Shown here: positions 35,549 through 45,509 of the stretch, piece after piece
How the letters are laid out: the number at the start of each line of letters is the position of its first letter
How positions within the stretch are numbered: position 1 is the first letter of the stretch
Origin: Bacteroidota bacterium
Lineage (GTDB): Bacteria > Bacteroidota > Bacteroidia > B-17B0 > Aurantibacillaceae
Reading direction: 5' to 3'
Length of the DNA: 64,000 bases
NCBI GenBank assembly: GCA_013297775.1
Contig: JAAFIL010000015.1
Coordinates: 1 to 64,000, forward strand
Made by a program: the position numbers and the translations under genes
Notes under the pieces: model-generated
Told to the model about the DNA's origin: nothing
The model's database searches: none
What the model saw: only the letters and a program-made list of their open reading frames with translations

Positions 35549-35743
35549 AATTTTGAAAGTTTAAATTCAACAGTTTTAAAATCCATTCAACATTAAATTA
35601 GAAGCTAGATTTTATCTCATAATTTGGGTTCTCGTTGCTTATCTCAAAAAGTGAAGCAATAACTTACCGAAAAACTTTATTTATCGAAAAAAGTATGATG
35701 TTTTCTAATATGTGCGTATTTTCGTGCCGCTAAAAATCCTAAA

Positions 35744-37909
35744 ATGAAGAAAATTATTGTTTTCAGTTGGTTAATCGTTCATCTTTTTAACGCAACTGTT
35801 AAAGCTGATGAAGGTATGTGGTTGCCCCATTTATTGGGTGAACAGGTATATGCCGATATGGTAAAGAAAGGTTTAAAACTAACCAAAGAGCAATTGTACA
35901 GCATTAATAACAATAGTATTAAAGATGCTATTATCATTTTTGGTGGAGGTTGTACTGGTGAAATCGTAAGTAAAGAAGGATTGGTGTTTACCAATCACCA
36001 TTGTGGTTACGATGCCATTGCTGCGGCAAGCAGTGTGGCACATAATTATTTAAAAGATGGTTTTTGGGCTAAAACCAAACAAGAAGAAATTTATGCAAAG
36101 GGCGTACACGCTCAATTTTTAGTGAAGATTGAAGATGTAACGGCTCAAGTTAATGAGGCTATTAAAACTATTAAACCCGAAGAGTTAGCCACCAAATTGA
36201 GTGGCGTATTAACGGAGTTAGCTGGTAAATTGGTAACAAAAACAGCCAACGAAGGACGCATTGCCTCTTTTTTTAAAGGTAATCAGTTTTTATTATTTGT
36301 TTACGAACGTTACAAAGACGTGCGCTTGGTAGGCACGCCACCCGAAAGTATTGGTAAGTTTGGTGGCGATACCGATAATTGGGAGTGGCCACGTCATACA
36401 GGCGATTTTTCGATTTTCCGTGTGTACATGTCGAAGGATGGGAAGCCTGCGGAATATGCCGCCGACAATGTGCCATTTGCTTCAAAATCGTTTTTACCCG
36501 TTTCGGTAAAGGGATTAAAAGATGGTGATTACACCATGATATTTGGTTACCCTGGTGGCACTAACCGCTACGAAACTAGTTACGGCGTGAAGTTAAAAAC
36601 AGATATTGAAAATCCGAATTTAGTTGAATTGCGTGATGTACGTTTAAAGCACATGTTTAACGAAATGAAAAACGACCCAGCCGTTAAAATACAATTGGCG
36701 GGCAATTATGCGTATGTGGCTAATTACTGGAAATTTTTCGATGGCGAAAGCAAACAATTGCTCAAATACAAGGTGTATGAACTAAAGCAAAAGCAAGAGA
36801 CCGAATTTCTAGCTTGGGCCAAAGGTAAACCCGAATACGAAACTATTTTCTCAGATTTGGAAAAGGTATATGCCAATTGGCGACCTTATGCCAAGCATCG
36901 CGTGTACATCAACGAAGGTATTTTGGGTTCGCCAGTATTAGCCATGGCTGCTAGTTTGAAAGCACTTGAAACAACTTTGAGTAATACCAATGCGAAACCT
37001 GCCGACATAACCGCAGCTATTGATGCGGCAAAGGGACAATACGCCCGTTTTATAAAAGCCGAGAATGTGGCTTCTGACCGAAATATTGTGGCTTCGATCT
37101 TACAACTATTTTATAAAAATGTAGAGGCTGCGCAACAACCCAAAGCTTTTTTTGCAGATTTAAAAAATATGTTTGGCGATTTGAATGCAGACCTTACTTA
37201 TACCAATTTTAGCAAATCGTTATTTGAGAGTAGTTTACTTTTAAACGAAAGCAAATGGAATGCGTTTATTGAGAAACCCGATACCGCTGCTTTGCGCAAA
37301 GACATAGCTTATAAAACCGCTACTGCATTTACGTCTAATTTCAGTAACAATTATGCCAAGTATTCGCAAGAATTTGCGGGCAAAAATTTTGCATTGAACA
37401 ACAAATATTTAAAAGGCATTTTAGAGAAAAATATTAAGTCGAAATTATACCCAGATGCCAACTCAACCATGCGTGTAAGTTACGGTAATGTGAAATCTTA
37501 TGAGCCACGCGATGCTGTAAAGTATAGCCATATTTGTACGTTAAATGGAATTATGGAAAAGTATAAACCAGGCGATTATGAGTTCGATATTCCAGAGAAG
37601 TTAGTAGAATTGGCTAAGAATAAAGACTATGGACAATACCTCGACAAAACGGTAGGTGATGTAGTGGTGTCGTTTATAACCACCAATGATATTACGGGTG
37701 GAAACTCGGGTTCGCCAGTTATAAATGCGAAAGGAGAATTAGTAGGTTTGGCGTTTGATGGCAATTATGAGGCATTAAGTCATAAACTTGCATTCGATAA
37801 AAACTTAAACCGTACAATTTGTTTGGATGTGCGTTATTTACTTTTTGTAGTGGAAAAATTAGGTGGAGCTACAAACATTATTCAAGAGTTAGATATTCGT
37901 AAGATGTAA
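35744..37909 (+). CDS. S46 family dipeptidyl-peptidase, DPP7-type
   Basis: 721 residues. Signal peptide about 1-21. The S46 triad is visible: His86 in TNHHCGYDAI, Asp221 in RHTGDFSIFRVY, and Ser655 in TGGNSGSPV. The residue that sets P1 specificity, 18 positions after the Ser, is Gly673 in LAFDGNYEA; DPP7 has Gly (hydrophobic P1), DPP11 has Arg (acidic P1), so a DPP7-like preference is expected. These periplasmic enzymes cut dipeptides from peptide N-termini for amino-acid uptake. Length fits the family. A terminator follows at 37936. Confidence 0.93.
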   Translation: MKKIIVFSWLIVHLFNATVKADEGMWLPHLLGEQVYADMVKKGLKLTKEQLYSINNNSIKDAIIIFGGGCTGEIVSKEGLVFTNHHCGYDAIAAASSVAHNYLKDGFWAKTKQEEIYAKGVHAQFLVKIEDVTAQVNEAIKTIKPEELATKLSGVLTELAGKLVTKTANEGRIASFFKGNQFLLFVYERYKDVRLVGTPPESIGKFGGDTDNWEWPRHTGDFSIFRVYMSKDGKPAEYAADNVPFASKSFLPVSVKGLKDGDYTMIFGYPGGTNRYETSYGVKLKTDIENPNLVELRDVRLKHMFNEMKNDPAVKIQLAGNYAYVANYWKFFDGESKQLLKYKVYELKQKQETEFLAWAKGKPEYETIFSDLEKVYANWRPYAKHRVYINEGILGSPVLAMAASLKALETTLSNTNAKPADITAAIDAAKGQYARFIKAENVASDRNIVASILQLFYKNVEAAQQPKAFFADLKNMFGDLNADLTYTNFSKSLFESSLLLNESKWNAFIEKPDTAALRKDIAYKTATAFTSNFSNNYAKYSQEFAGKNFALNNKYLKGILEKNIKSKLYPDANSTMRVSYGNVKSYEPRDAVKYSHICTLNGIMEKYKPGDYEFDIPEKLVELAKNKDYGQYLDKTVGDVVVSFITTNDITGGNSGSPVINAKGELVGLAFDGNYEALSHKLAFDKNLNRTICLDVRYLLFVVEKLGGATNIIQELDIRKM

Positions 37910-37935
37910 GCATAAAGGTATTAGGTATTGTCTAT

Positions 37936-37966
37936 AAAAAAGCCATCTTGATAGGATGGCTTTTTT
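37936..37966 (+). terminator. Rho-independent terminator of the S46 peptidase gene
   Basis: AAAAAAGCCATC pairs with GATGGCTTTTTT around a TTGATAG loop (stem core 37941-37947 with 37955-37961), followed by a T-run. Confidence 0.8.
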
Positions 37967-38065
37967 ATTTAAACTATAAACCAAGTTGGTATTAAACAAC
38001 ACTTGTTTAAATCCTCTTTCAGTTTAACACATTTTTAACGTAATTTTTTTCCAACTTCGAGTTGT

Positions 38066-40663
38066 ATGGATAGCTTGCCTTCAACTGCCAATAGTTTACC
38101 AACTAAACCTTCGGTTTGGAAACGCTTAGTAAAACTCTTACTTGGGGTGTTGGCAATTTTGTTGGTCGTGTTAGGTGTTTTAGTGAGTCTAGTTTTTATT
38201 TACGAAGATGCTATTAAGAACCGCATCATTACAGAACTTAATAAAAATCTATTAGCCGAAGTAAAAATACAAGCTAAGGATATTGATGTTACATTGATTT
38301 CATCGTTTCCTAATTGTGCACTTAACTTCAGAAATATAGCCCTGATGGAAGCCTTGCCAACAAAGAAACGCGATACGCTTTTATACACGAAAGAACTTAG
38401 TTTGCGCTTTAATATAAAAGATATTTTTAATGAAAATTACCGAATCCATCAAATTGCCATAAGCGGTGGCTTTTGCCGTTTAAGTGTTAACGAAAAAGGA
38501 CAATCCAATTATGTCATTTGGAAAAGCGACAGCACCTCAAGCCCTAGCGAAAACAAAACCCTGAGTTTCTCTTTGGCATCTATTTTGGTTCAAGACATTC
38601 ATTTACTTTATCGAAACAAAGCCACTAAAGCATTGGTTAAAGTGCAAGTAGAAACGGTTAATTTTAGTGGCGATTTTTCGGCCGATGCGTTTGCCTTAAC
38701 CAGTAAAGCCAAAGCCTTGGTGGAAGATGTAAAAGTAAATGGCACCCATTACATTCGTCAAAAAAATATCAATTACACCCTTCAGTTAATCGGTAAGGCT
38801 TCTAACTACCACATTCAAAAGGCCAGCATTTATTTGAATGCCATGCACTTTGAAGCCAATGGACATTTTGCATGGACAAACAAATTAAGCCATTTGCAAC
38901 TTAACTATGTTGCCGAAAATCTCGAAATTTCTAACTTACTTTCGTTACTTCCTAAAGCGCAGCAAAATCGTGTAAAAGATTACAAAAGCGAGGGTCAGTT
39001 TTACACACAAGGGCAATTGCAATTTGATAACGACAGCCTAAACTACGAAGCAAACTTTGGGATAAAAAACGGCAGCATCACTTACATTCCAAAGGATATA
39101 ACCCTTACTGAGGTTAACCTAAACGGTCGTTTAACCAAGCGTGGTAAATTTTCGGCCATTGCATGTAAAAATGTGTCGGCTAAACACGCCAGCGATTTTA
39201 TAAAAGGGTATTGTCTGCTACGAGATTTTGAGCAACCCTATTTAGAGGTGCAGGCCGAAGTACAAGCTGAGTTAAGTACACTTTTAAATTTATATCCCAT
39301 AGATACCATTACCGCTCTGCAAGGGCAATTACAAGGTGCGTTAACCTTAAAAGGTAAGTTAAGCGATTTACAAAATGGAAAGCCTAGCGAAAAAACGCTC
39401 TTGGATGGGCAATTGCAACTTAATCAAGTGCGGCTAAAATTTAAAAATGATCCTTTAGCCTTCGACGTTCCTGTATTAAAATTTGCTGCCAATCATAATG
39501 CGGTTAGCATTCAACAGTTTCAGTTAAAACGTGGACAAAGCGATTTAGAATTAAACGGCGAACTCCCAGCTTTTTTAAATTACCTGTTTAAACCCAAGCA
39601 AGCACTAACGGTTAAAGCTCGCCTCACTAGCAATCAATTAAACCTCAACGATTTTTTAAATTCTGGTGCAAGCAACAAGCGTTTTGAAATGGTATTTCCT
39701 GAAAACAATCACTTTTTATTTGATGCCAACATTGCGCAATTTAAGTTCGGAAAATTTGAAGCGAAAGCCATTACTGGCAATTTCGAGTTAAAAAATAACA
39801 AGGCTTTGTTAAGCGACCTTAGCTTTGAAACGGCCGATGGCAAAGCCAATGCCGATGCTTTAGCCGAACAAACCAATACTGGCATCTATCTGTCTTTACA
39901 AACCAAATTGAAAGATCTTAATATTAGTAAAGTATTTCATGAACTTAATAGTTTTGGACAAAATACTTTGACAGATAAAAATGTGAACGGACTTTTAAGT
40001 GCCGATATTTCGTTTACTGGAAAATGGGATTCGGTGTTGAACCCCGACTTAAACAGCTTAGTTGCCGATGCACATTTAACCATTGACCGCGGCGAATTAA
40101 TTGAGTTTAAACCCCTCGAAAGTGTATCGCGCTTTATCGAATTAAACGAATTAAAACGGATTAAATTTTCAACCCTCGAAAGTCAAATCCGTATTAGCGC
40201 GCAAACCCTCACCTTTTCTAAAACAGAACTTAAAAACTCGGCTTTAAACATCGTCTTTTGGGGTACACATCAATTCAACAATACTATTGATTACCATGTG
40301 CAACTCTTGTTAAGCGAGCTTCTGAGCAAACGTCAACAAAACAATAAAGCCTTTGACGAAGAGTTGGCCTTAATTGAAAACGACCCCGATAACCGCCGCT
40401 CTGTATTTATTGTGATGAGTGGTAACCTCGATAATCCAGTAATACGTTATGACCGCAAGGGAATGAAGCAAAAAATAAAAGAAGACATTAAGCAAGAAAA
40501 ACAAAACTTAAAAAGTATTTTAAAGGAAGAGTTAGGTTGGTTTAAAAAAGACTCGCTAAACCCGAAAACTCAAAAAAAATCACAGGTGTTTCAACTTGAA
40601 AAACCCAAGCCCATTAAAAAGGAAAAAAACGAACCCGATAAACCCGAAGATGACGATTTTTAA
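38066..40663 (+). CDS. AsmA-like protein
   Basis: 865 residues. One membrane segment near the N-terminus (about 21-48) is followed by the AsmA start signature, LVSLVFIYEDAIKNRIITEL, and a long beta-rich body. Pieces such as AIACKNVSAKHASDFIKGY and LNGELPAFLNYLFKP are spread over the middle. The end, DRRSVFIVMSGNLDNPVIRY, is the conserved AsmA C-terminus, followed by a Lys/Glu-rich tail. AsmA-like proteins are rod-shaped lipid-transfer or envelope-assembly proteins anchored in the inner membrane. A hairpin follows before the sigma-factor gene. Confidence 0.8.
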   Translation: MDSLPSTANSLPTKPSVWKRLVKLLLGVLAILLVVLGVLVSLVFIYEDAIKNRIITELNKNLLAEVKIQAKDIDVTLISSFPNCALNFRNIALMEALPTKKRDTLLYTKELSLRFNIKDIFNENYRIHQIAISGGFCRLSVNEKGQSNYVIWKSDSTSSPSENKTLSFSLASILVQDIHLLYRNKATKALVKVQVETVNFSGDFSADAFALTSKAKALVEDVKVNGTHYIRQKNINYTLQLIGKASNYHIQKASIYLNAMHFEANGHFAWTNKLSHLQLNYVAENLEISNLLSLLPKAQQNRVKDYKSEGQFYTQGQLQFDNDSLNYEANFGIKNGSITYIPKDITLTEVNLNGRLTKRGKFSAIACKNVSAKHASDFIKGYCLLRDFEQPYLEVQAEVQAELSTLLNLYPIDTITALQGQLQGALTLKGKLSDLQNGKPSEKTLLDGQLQLNQVRLKFKNDPLAFDVPVLKFAANHNAVSIQQFQLKRGQSDLELNGELPAFLNYLFKPKQALTVKARLTSNQLNLNDFLNSGASNKRFEMVFPENNHFLFDANIAQFKFGKFEAKAITGNFELKNNKALLSDLSFETADGKANADALAEQTNTGIYLSLQTKLKDLNISKVFHELNSFGQNTLTDKNVNGLLSADISFTGKWDSVLNPDLNSLVADAHLTIDRGELIEFKPLESVSRFIELNELKRIKFSTLESQIRISAQTLTFSKTELKNSALNIVFWGTHQFNNTIDYHVQLLLSELLSKRQQNNKAFDEELALIENDPDNRRSVFIVMSGNLDNPVIRYDRKGMKQKIKEDIKQEKQNLKSILKEELGWFKKDSLNPKTQKKSQVFQLEKPKPIKKEKNEPDKPEDDDF

Positions 40664-40689
40664 CAAGGTTACGTTTATAAGTCCACTTT

Positions 40690-40721
40690 TTATCAACAAA
40701 AAAGAAACTTTTTGTTGATAA
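40690..40721. terminator. Strong perfect hairpin between the AsmA-like and sigma-factor genes
   Basis: TTATCAACAAAAA (40690-40702) pairs perfectly over 13 bases with TTTTTGTTGATAA (40709-40721), loop AGAAAC. Likely a terminator, though the tail is only moderately T-rich. Confidence 0.6.
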
Positions 40722-40751
40722 TTTCGTATAACCTCGTAATTATCTATTTTA

Positions 40752-41345
40752 ATGATTGCTATGACAGATGCTGATTTAATATCGGCTCTAGTTAAAAACG
40801 ATAAGGCAGCTAAGAAACTGTTCTTTAATCGGTTTTATCCAAGCCTCTCCTCACTAGCGCAACGCTATGCCAAAAATTTGGTACAAAGCCGCGAGTTACT
40901 GAACCATTGCCTCGCCAAAACCCTTCAACATGTTACTAAACACCGTACCGAATCTCTTCATGACTTAGATAGTTTTGTAAAATTGCAATTCATAAAAGAA
41001 GCCATTGCTTTTTTAAAACAACAGCGTAACGAGTATTATGTAGCCAGCACCGTTAGGGTAACAGAATCGGAAAGTAAAAATTACGACTTATTTAAAGACA
41101 ATCAAATTATTGATTTTAATAACCTTGATGTGGATTATTTACTTAAAGGTTTGCGTGGCTTAGTGCCTTCGCAGCGTTTAGTTTTTAATTTACATGTTAT
41201 AGATGGTTATGCCTTACACGATGTATCAGAACTTCTTGAAACCAGCGAACAAACGGTTAAAAGCAATCTCGAAAAATCGCGTTACAATTTACAAAAAAAC
41301 TTAGAAGCCTTTTTAAAAGCCCTTAATAATGAGCACGCCGTTTAA
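40752..41345 (+). CDS. ECF-like RNA polymerase sigma factor
   Basis: 197 residues; MTDADL three codons in is an alternative start. Region 2 is visible at about 8-75 (LVKNDKAAKKLFFNRFYPSL). Region 4 is at about 128-180: GLVPSQRLVFNLHVIDGY followed by the HTH HDVSELLETSEQTVKSNLEK. Region 2.4 is weaker than in model ECF factors. It directs RNA polymerase to a small set of promoters. The next gene overlaps it by 17 bases and encodes a single-span membrane protein, the usual place for an anti-sigma factor. Confidence 0.85.
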   Translation: MIAMTDADLISALVKNDKAAKKLFFNRFYPSLSSLAQRYAKNLVQSRELLNHCLAKTLQHVTKHRTESLHDLDSFVKLQFIKEAIAFLKQQRNEYYVASTVRVTESESKNYDLFKDNQIIDFNNLDVDYLLKGLRGLVPSQRLVFNLHVIDGYALHDVSELLETSEQTVKSNLEKSRYNLQKNLEAFLKALNNEHAV

Positions 41346-42006
41346 TTACGAATTAGATGAAAGGCAAATTCGCCAACTCCTTTTAAACACCACGTTTGAA
41401 AGCACCGAAGCCGATTGGCAAGCATTTGATTCCACAAAAGTAGAGTTAGAAAAAACGCAAACACCTACCTCTATGCTAAGAGGGCCTTCATTGGCATTGA
41501 GCCGCAACGTTGTGATGCCTATTTTATTTATGGCGGGCATCGGCGTGTTTACAATTCTACTCATGAACATGATTAGTCTGAAACCCAAAGCTAGCAAAGC
41601 TCCTGTAGAACGCGAGTTAAAACCAAGTGTTACTGAAACTAAATCTATACCACAAAACCTCCAAAACGCATCACTTACAACTAATCTTAGCCCTAAAAAA
41701 GACAGTAGCCTAGCCCCTAGTCCGTCGGTTCAAACACAGGCTATAACCGCGCCGTCGCTCACCAATCTTCCCTTAAATAGTGCCTCTGAAAAGGCAACAT
41801 TAATTACGCCAATAACACCTCCTACTATTCAAGCACTCAGAAGTACAACGCTACTTGCGCTAGATACAACTTCTAATTTAAACCCCGATAGTAGTTTGAC
41901 CACACCTAAAAAGAAACGGAAAAAGAAACGCGAAGCCGAGGTTTTAGAATCCATCCAAGCACCTAGTTTATTAAGCGGAAACGATAAAGAAGTGGAGTTA
42001 AAATAA
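41329..42006 (+). CDS. Putative anti-sigma factor, single-span membrane protein
   Basis: 225 residues. N-terminal ~60 residues cytoplasmic (ELDERQIRQLLLNTTFESTE ... WQAF), one membrane helix at about 63-83 (VVMPILFMAGIGVFTILLM), then a Pro/Ser/Thr-rich periplasmic part and a basic patch KKKRKKKREAE. No recognised domain. The 17-base overlap with the sigma gene and the topology suggest it holds the sigma factor at the membrane; that is inference, not seen in a motif. Stop is 10 bases from a convergent gene's end. Confidence 0.65.
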   Translation: MSTPFNYELDERQIRQLLLNTTFESTEADWQAFDSTKVELEKTQTPTSMLRGPSLALSRNVVMPILFMAGIGVFTILLMNMISLKPKASKAPVERELKPSVTETKSIPQNLQNASLTTNLSPKKDSSLAPSPSVQTQAITAPSLTNLPLNSASEKATLITPITPPTIQALRSTTLLALDTTSNLNPDSSLTTPKKKRKKKREAEVLESIQAPSLLSGNDKEVELK

Positions 42007-42016
42007 ACGGCGGTAA

Positions 42017-42421
42017 TCACATCCATTCGTTTAAATACACTTTGCAAAACCGTTCAAAATACTGTTTCATTGTTTGCAAAGTAGCGTAAATAGTTTCTGG
42101 CGTTTGCGTTTTGTTTAGTTCGAAATGGTAATCGAAAACCAAACATTTAGATTGAAAGCTACGCGCATAAGCAAGTGCTGAAGCATTCACACAAAAGACA
42201 TAATCGAGCGGTTGTTGGGTATATGGTTTTAATAAGTTTTGAGTAACGTTACCGTTTAACCCCACCGCCGATAAGTAAGTATCGCCCCAATCCGCATCGT
42301 TTGACCATTGCTCGGCTTGGTAATAAAACGTAGCCGGATAACGCCGAAACGCTTCCATTAAGCCCGCAGTAGCCTTTATACACAGCGTATTGTCGTTACC
42401 AAGTATTAAAATATGTTTCAT
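42017..42421 (-). CDS. Low-molecular-weight phosphatase/ArsC-like protein with altered active-site loop
   Basis: 134 residues from ATG 42421; the frame continues upstream only from a TTG. The layout follows the LMW-PTP/arsenate-reductase fold: first strand ILILGNDNTLC, helix IKATAGLMEAFRR, central strand DYVFCVNASALAYARSF and C-terminal helix PETIYATLQTMKQYFERF. The normal loop CxxNxCRS is changed: the first Cys is Gly and the Arg-Ser pair is missing. It may bind phosphate without catalysis, or use another residue. Length is right for the family. The call rests on fold pattern, so it is moderate. Confidence 0.5.
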   Translation of the reverse strand: MKHILILGNDNTLCIKATAGLMEAFRRYPATFYYQAEQWSNDADWGDTYLSAVGLNGNVTQNLLKPYTQQPLDYVFCVNASALAYARSFQSKCLVFDYHFELNKTQTPETIYATLQTMKQYFERFCKVYLNEWM

Positions 42422-42532
42422 GCGCTTGCTTGCAAAATTCAGTTTTTTTGAGGAATAAATCAACTATTAGCCACTAAACGTGAACAAAGTTTTAATTCTA
42501 TGTCCTTAAAAGATTGTACCTTTAAGTTTAAT

Positions 42533-44746
42533 ATGTCAAAAAATAAAAAACCGCAACGTTTTCTTTTTGAAGATGTGCTTGACTTTTTAAAGCACAATGC
42601 GGACAAATCTTTTAACTATAAACAGTTAGGAGCAGCAATGGAAATTAATAATGAGGGCGATCGCCTTCAATTATTAGAAGCTTTAGAAAAGTTAAAGCAA
42701 CAGGGCTTTGTTAGCGAAAAAGAAACAGGTAAATATACCATCAAACAAAGTAAACAATATGTTACAGGCACTATTGATTTTACCAGCATGGCAACTGCAT
42801 TTGTTGTGTTTAGTGAGTCGGAGCCAGATGTGTTTATTCCTTACAAAAAAACAAGAGACGCTTTGCAAGGCGATTTAGTGAAAGTCTATATATACCCTAA
42901 ACGCAGCGGCAAACGCAAAGAAGGGGAAGTGGTAGAAGTAATTAAACGCAACAAAACCGATTTTGTAGGCACCATTAAAGTAAGTCCCAAACACTCATTT
43001 GTTATACCCGACAGCCATAAATTACACGTTGATTTTTTTGTACGCAACGACTCGAACAAAGGGGCTAAAGATGGCCAAAAAGTATTAGTGCGCATTAAGG
43101 ACTGGAAGAAAGAAGAAGACTGTCCCACAGGCGAAGTGATAGATGTATTTGGGTTTCCGGGCGAACACAAAACCGAAATGAATGCGATTATGGCTGAGTA
43201 CGGCTTACCCGAAAAGTTTCCGGATGAGATTGAATACAACGCCAAAAAATTGGATGTAAGTATTAGCGAAGACGAAATTAAAAACCGCCGCGATTTTAGA
43301 AAAGTTCCCACGTTTACCATTGACCCCGTAGATGCCAAAGATTTTGATGATGCGCTCTCGATTCAGAAATTAGAAAATGGTTTGTGGGAAATTGGCGTGC
43401 ATATTGCCGATGTATCGCACTACCTTAAACCCGGCTCACTATTAGATAATGAAGCCGTGGAACGGGCAACCAGCGTGTATTTGGTGGATAGGTGTATTCC
43501 AATGTTACCCGAAGTGTTGAGTAATTTTGTTTGCTCGTTGCGCCCTCACGAAGAAAAGTATTGTTTTAGTGCCGTGTTTCAACTCGATGATGAAGCCGTT
43601 ATACACAACCAATGGTTTGGTAAAACAGTTATTTATAGCGACCGCCGTTTTAGTTACGAAGAAGTACAAGAAATTATTGAAACCGAACAAGGCGATTACA
43701 AAGAAGCTATTTTTGTACTCGACCGTTTAGCCAAAAAATTACGCGCCGACCGCACCCGCAAAGGTTCTATCTTTTTTGATAAGGCCGAAGTGAAATTTAA
43801 GTTAGATGAAAATGGCGCGCCTTTGGGAGTATTTTTCAAAACACAAAAAGATGCGCATAAATTAATTGAAGACTTTATGTTGTTGGCTAACCGAACCGTA
43901 GCCGAGTTTTTAAGCAAAGCCGATGCCGAATCAAACGCCAGTAACAAAGGTAAAACCCAAAAAAAAGACGATACAGGGCCTGTGTGTGTGTATCGCATTC
44001 ACGATGTGCCTAGCGACGAAAAATTACAAGAACTCAGTAATTTTGTAGCGCGTTTTGGGCATCAAATGAATGTAGGCAATAAGCAAAAAGCAGCGCAAGC
44101 CATTAATAAATTGTTGGTGGACGTGAAAGATAAAAAAGAGCAAAGCATGGTAGAGTTGTTGGCTTTACGCAGCATGCCAAAAGCCATTTACACCACTAAA
44201 AACGAAGGGCATTATGGATTAGGGTTTAAATACTACACGCATTTTACATCACCCATCAGGCGCTATCCCGATGTGTTGGTACACCGTTTGCTCGAAGCCC
44301 GTTTAACTCATAAAACATACTCTAACCGCGAAGAATTAGAACGCTTATGTAAACACTCCTCTGATCGCGAACGCACCGCCGCCGAAGCAGAACGGGCTTC
44401 TATAAAATATAAACAAGTAGAGTTTATGGAAAACAAAGTGGGGCAAACGTTCGATGCAGTGATTAGTGGCGTAACCGAATGGGGCATTTATGCCGAAATT
44501 ACCGAAAACAAATGCGAGGGCATGATTAAATCGCGAGATATGAAAGACGACCGTTATGTTTTTGACGAAGACAATTACCGCTATGTGGGGCGCAACACAG
44601 GTAAAATATATGCCTTGGGCGATAAAGTTAAAATTACAGTTATGAAAGCCGATTTATTAAAAAAACAATTGGATTTTCAATTGGGAGAAGAAGCCGCAAG
44701 CCCTCAACGCCAAGAAGATTCTTCTAAAAAACGTAGAAATCGTTAA
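42533..44746 (+). CDS. rnr: Ribonuclease R
   Basis: 737 residues from ATG 42533; an ATG 33 bases upstream would put TACCTTTA (42517-42524), a likely -7 box, inside the coding region, so the later start is preferred. Domains in order: HTH-like N-terminus, cold-shock domains (about 75-210), the RNB exonuclease domain (about 240-570) with acidic cluster DPVDAKDFDDALS and VHIADVSHYL, and an S1 domain near 630-715 (QTFDAVISGVTEWGIYAEI). It degrades structured RNA 3' to 5'. The esterase gene starts 3 bases after its stop. Confidence 0.95.
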   Translation: MSKNKKPQRFLFEDVLDFLKHNADKSFNYKQLGAAMEINNEGDRLQLLEALEKLKQQGFVSEKETGKYTIKQSKQYVTGTIDFTSMATAFVVFSESEPDVFIPYKKTRDALQGDLVKVYIYPKRSGKRKEGEVVEVIKRNKTDFVGTIKVSPKHSFVIPDSHKLHVDFFVRNDSNKGAKDGQKVLVRIKDWKKEEDCPTGEVIDVFGFPGEHKTEMNAIMAEYGLPEKFPDEIEYNAKKLDVSISEDEIKNRRDFRKVPTFTIDPVDAKDFDDALSIQKLENGLWEIGVHIADVSHYLKPGSLLDNEAVERATSVYLVDRCIPMLPEVLSNFVCSLRPHEEKYCFSAVFQLDDEAVIHNQWFGKTVIYSDRRFSYEEVQEIIETEQGDYKEAIFVLDRLAKKLRADRTRKGSIFFDKAEVKFKLDENGAPLGVFFKTQKDAHKLIEDFMLLANRTVAEFLSKADAESNASNKGKTQKKDDTGPVCVYRIHDVPSDEKLQELSNFVARFGHQMNVGNKQKAAQAINKLLVDVKDKKEQSMVELLALRSMPKAIYTTKNEGHYGLGFKYYTHFTSPIRRYPDVLVHRLLEARLTHKTYSNREELERLCKHSSDRERTAAEAERASIKYKQVEFMENKVGQTFDAVISGVTEWGIYAEITENKCEGMIKSRDMKDDRYVFDEDNYRYVGRNTGKIYALGDKVKITVMKADLLKKQLDFQLGEEAASPQRQEDSSKKRRNR

Positions 44747-44749
44747 GGT

Positions 44750-45481
44750 ATGAAATGGCTTTGTTGGAGTTATTTTTTAATAGCAAGCCTGAATTTATTA
44801 GAGGCTCAAACGCCCACTATAGCTACTAATTTAACGTATTTGGTTAATGTACCCAAACAAAAAACAGCCAAACCGCCCGTTGTTATTGTGCTACACGGCT
44901 ATGGTGCTAACGAAAAAGATTTATTCGATATTACTAAATCTTTCGACGATCGCTTTTTGTCGTTTTCGTTACGCGCCCCTTACTCGAAAGATGGTGCCTG
45001 TTGGTGGTATGCCATTGAGTGGAAAAACGATAGTATAAAAACACATAATTATACAGAGTTAAAAGAAAGCGAAAAACAAATTTTTAGTTTCATCAGTCAA
45101 GCCTGCAAAGCTTACAACGCCGATAGCAACCGTGTTTACATCATGGGCTTTAGCCAAGGGGCTATTATAGCTTACGATATGTTGTTACGTAAACCCAATA
45201 AAATAAAAGGGATTTTAGCATTAAGTGGAAAACTATTGCCACAAAGTAAAGCGATTCAAACCAGTTTGAAGCCCAATGAAAACATGTGTTTTATTGCACA
45301 CGGCCGCTCAGATAACGTTATCAAACCTATCGAATCAGAAATAGCAAGTGCCTATTTTAAAAGTTTAAAAGCACAGGTGAGTTTCAACAGTTACGAAATG
45401 CCACATAGCATTAGTGGCGATGAGTTAAACGACATCAAACAATTTTTGAAAAAACAATTAGATCCTCCAAAGTCGAAGTAA
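44750..45481 (+). CDS. Secreted alpha/beta hydrolase, carboxylesterase/phospholipase type
   Basis: 243 residues. Signal peptide 1-19 (..LNLLEAQ). Alpha/beta hydrolase motifs: VVIVLHGYGANEKDL (oxyanion hole), nucleophile Ser in IMGFSQGAII, acid and His near ARGRSDNVIKPIES-type and YEMPHSISG positions (Asp and His present). Closest to the serine esterase group that includes phospholipase/carboxylesterase (abhydrolase_2). The substrate is unknown. Only 3 bases after RNase R, so possibly co-transcribed. Confidence 0.85.
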   Translation: MKWLCWSYFLIASLNLLEAQTPTIATNLTYLVNVPKQKTAKPPVVIVLHGYGANEKDLFDITKSFDDRFLSFSLRAPYSKDGACWWYAIEWKNDSIKTHNYTELKESEKQIFSFISQACKAYNADSNRVYIMGFSQGAIIAYDMLLRKPNKIKGILALSGKLLPQSKAIQTSLKPNENMCFIAHGRSDNVIKPIESEIASAYFKSLKAQVSFNSYEMPHSISGDELNDIKQFLKKQLDPPKSK

Positions 45482-45509
45482 AAAGTATAATTTATTACCT
45501 TGCAGCGCA

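Noticed and set aside
42886-43338. Minus-strand open frame of 150 codons inside RNase R
   Set aside because: The plus strand encodes a complete, well-conserved RNase R domain here.
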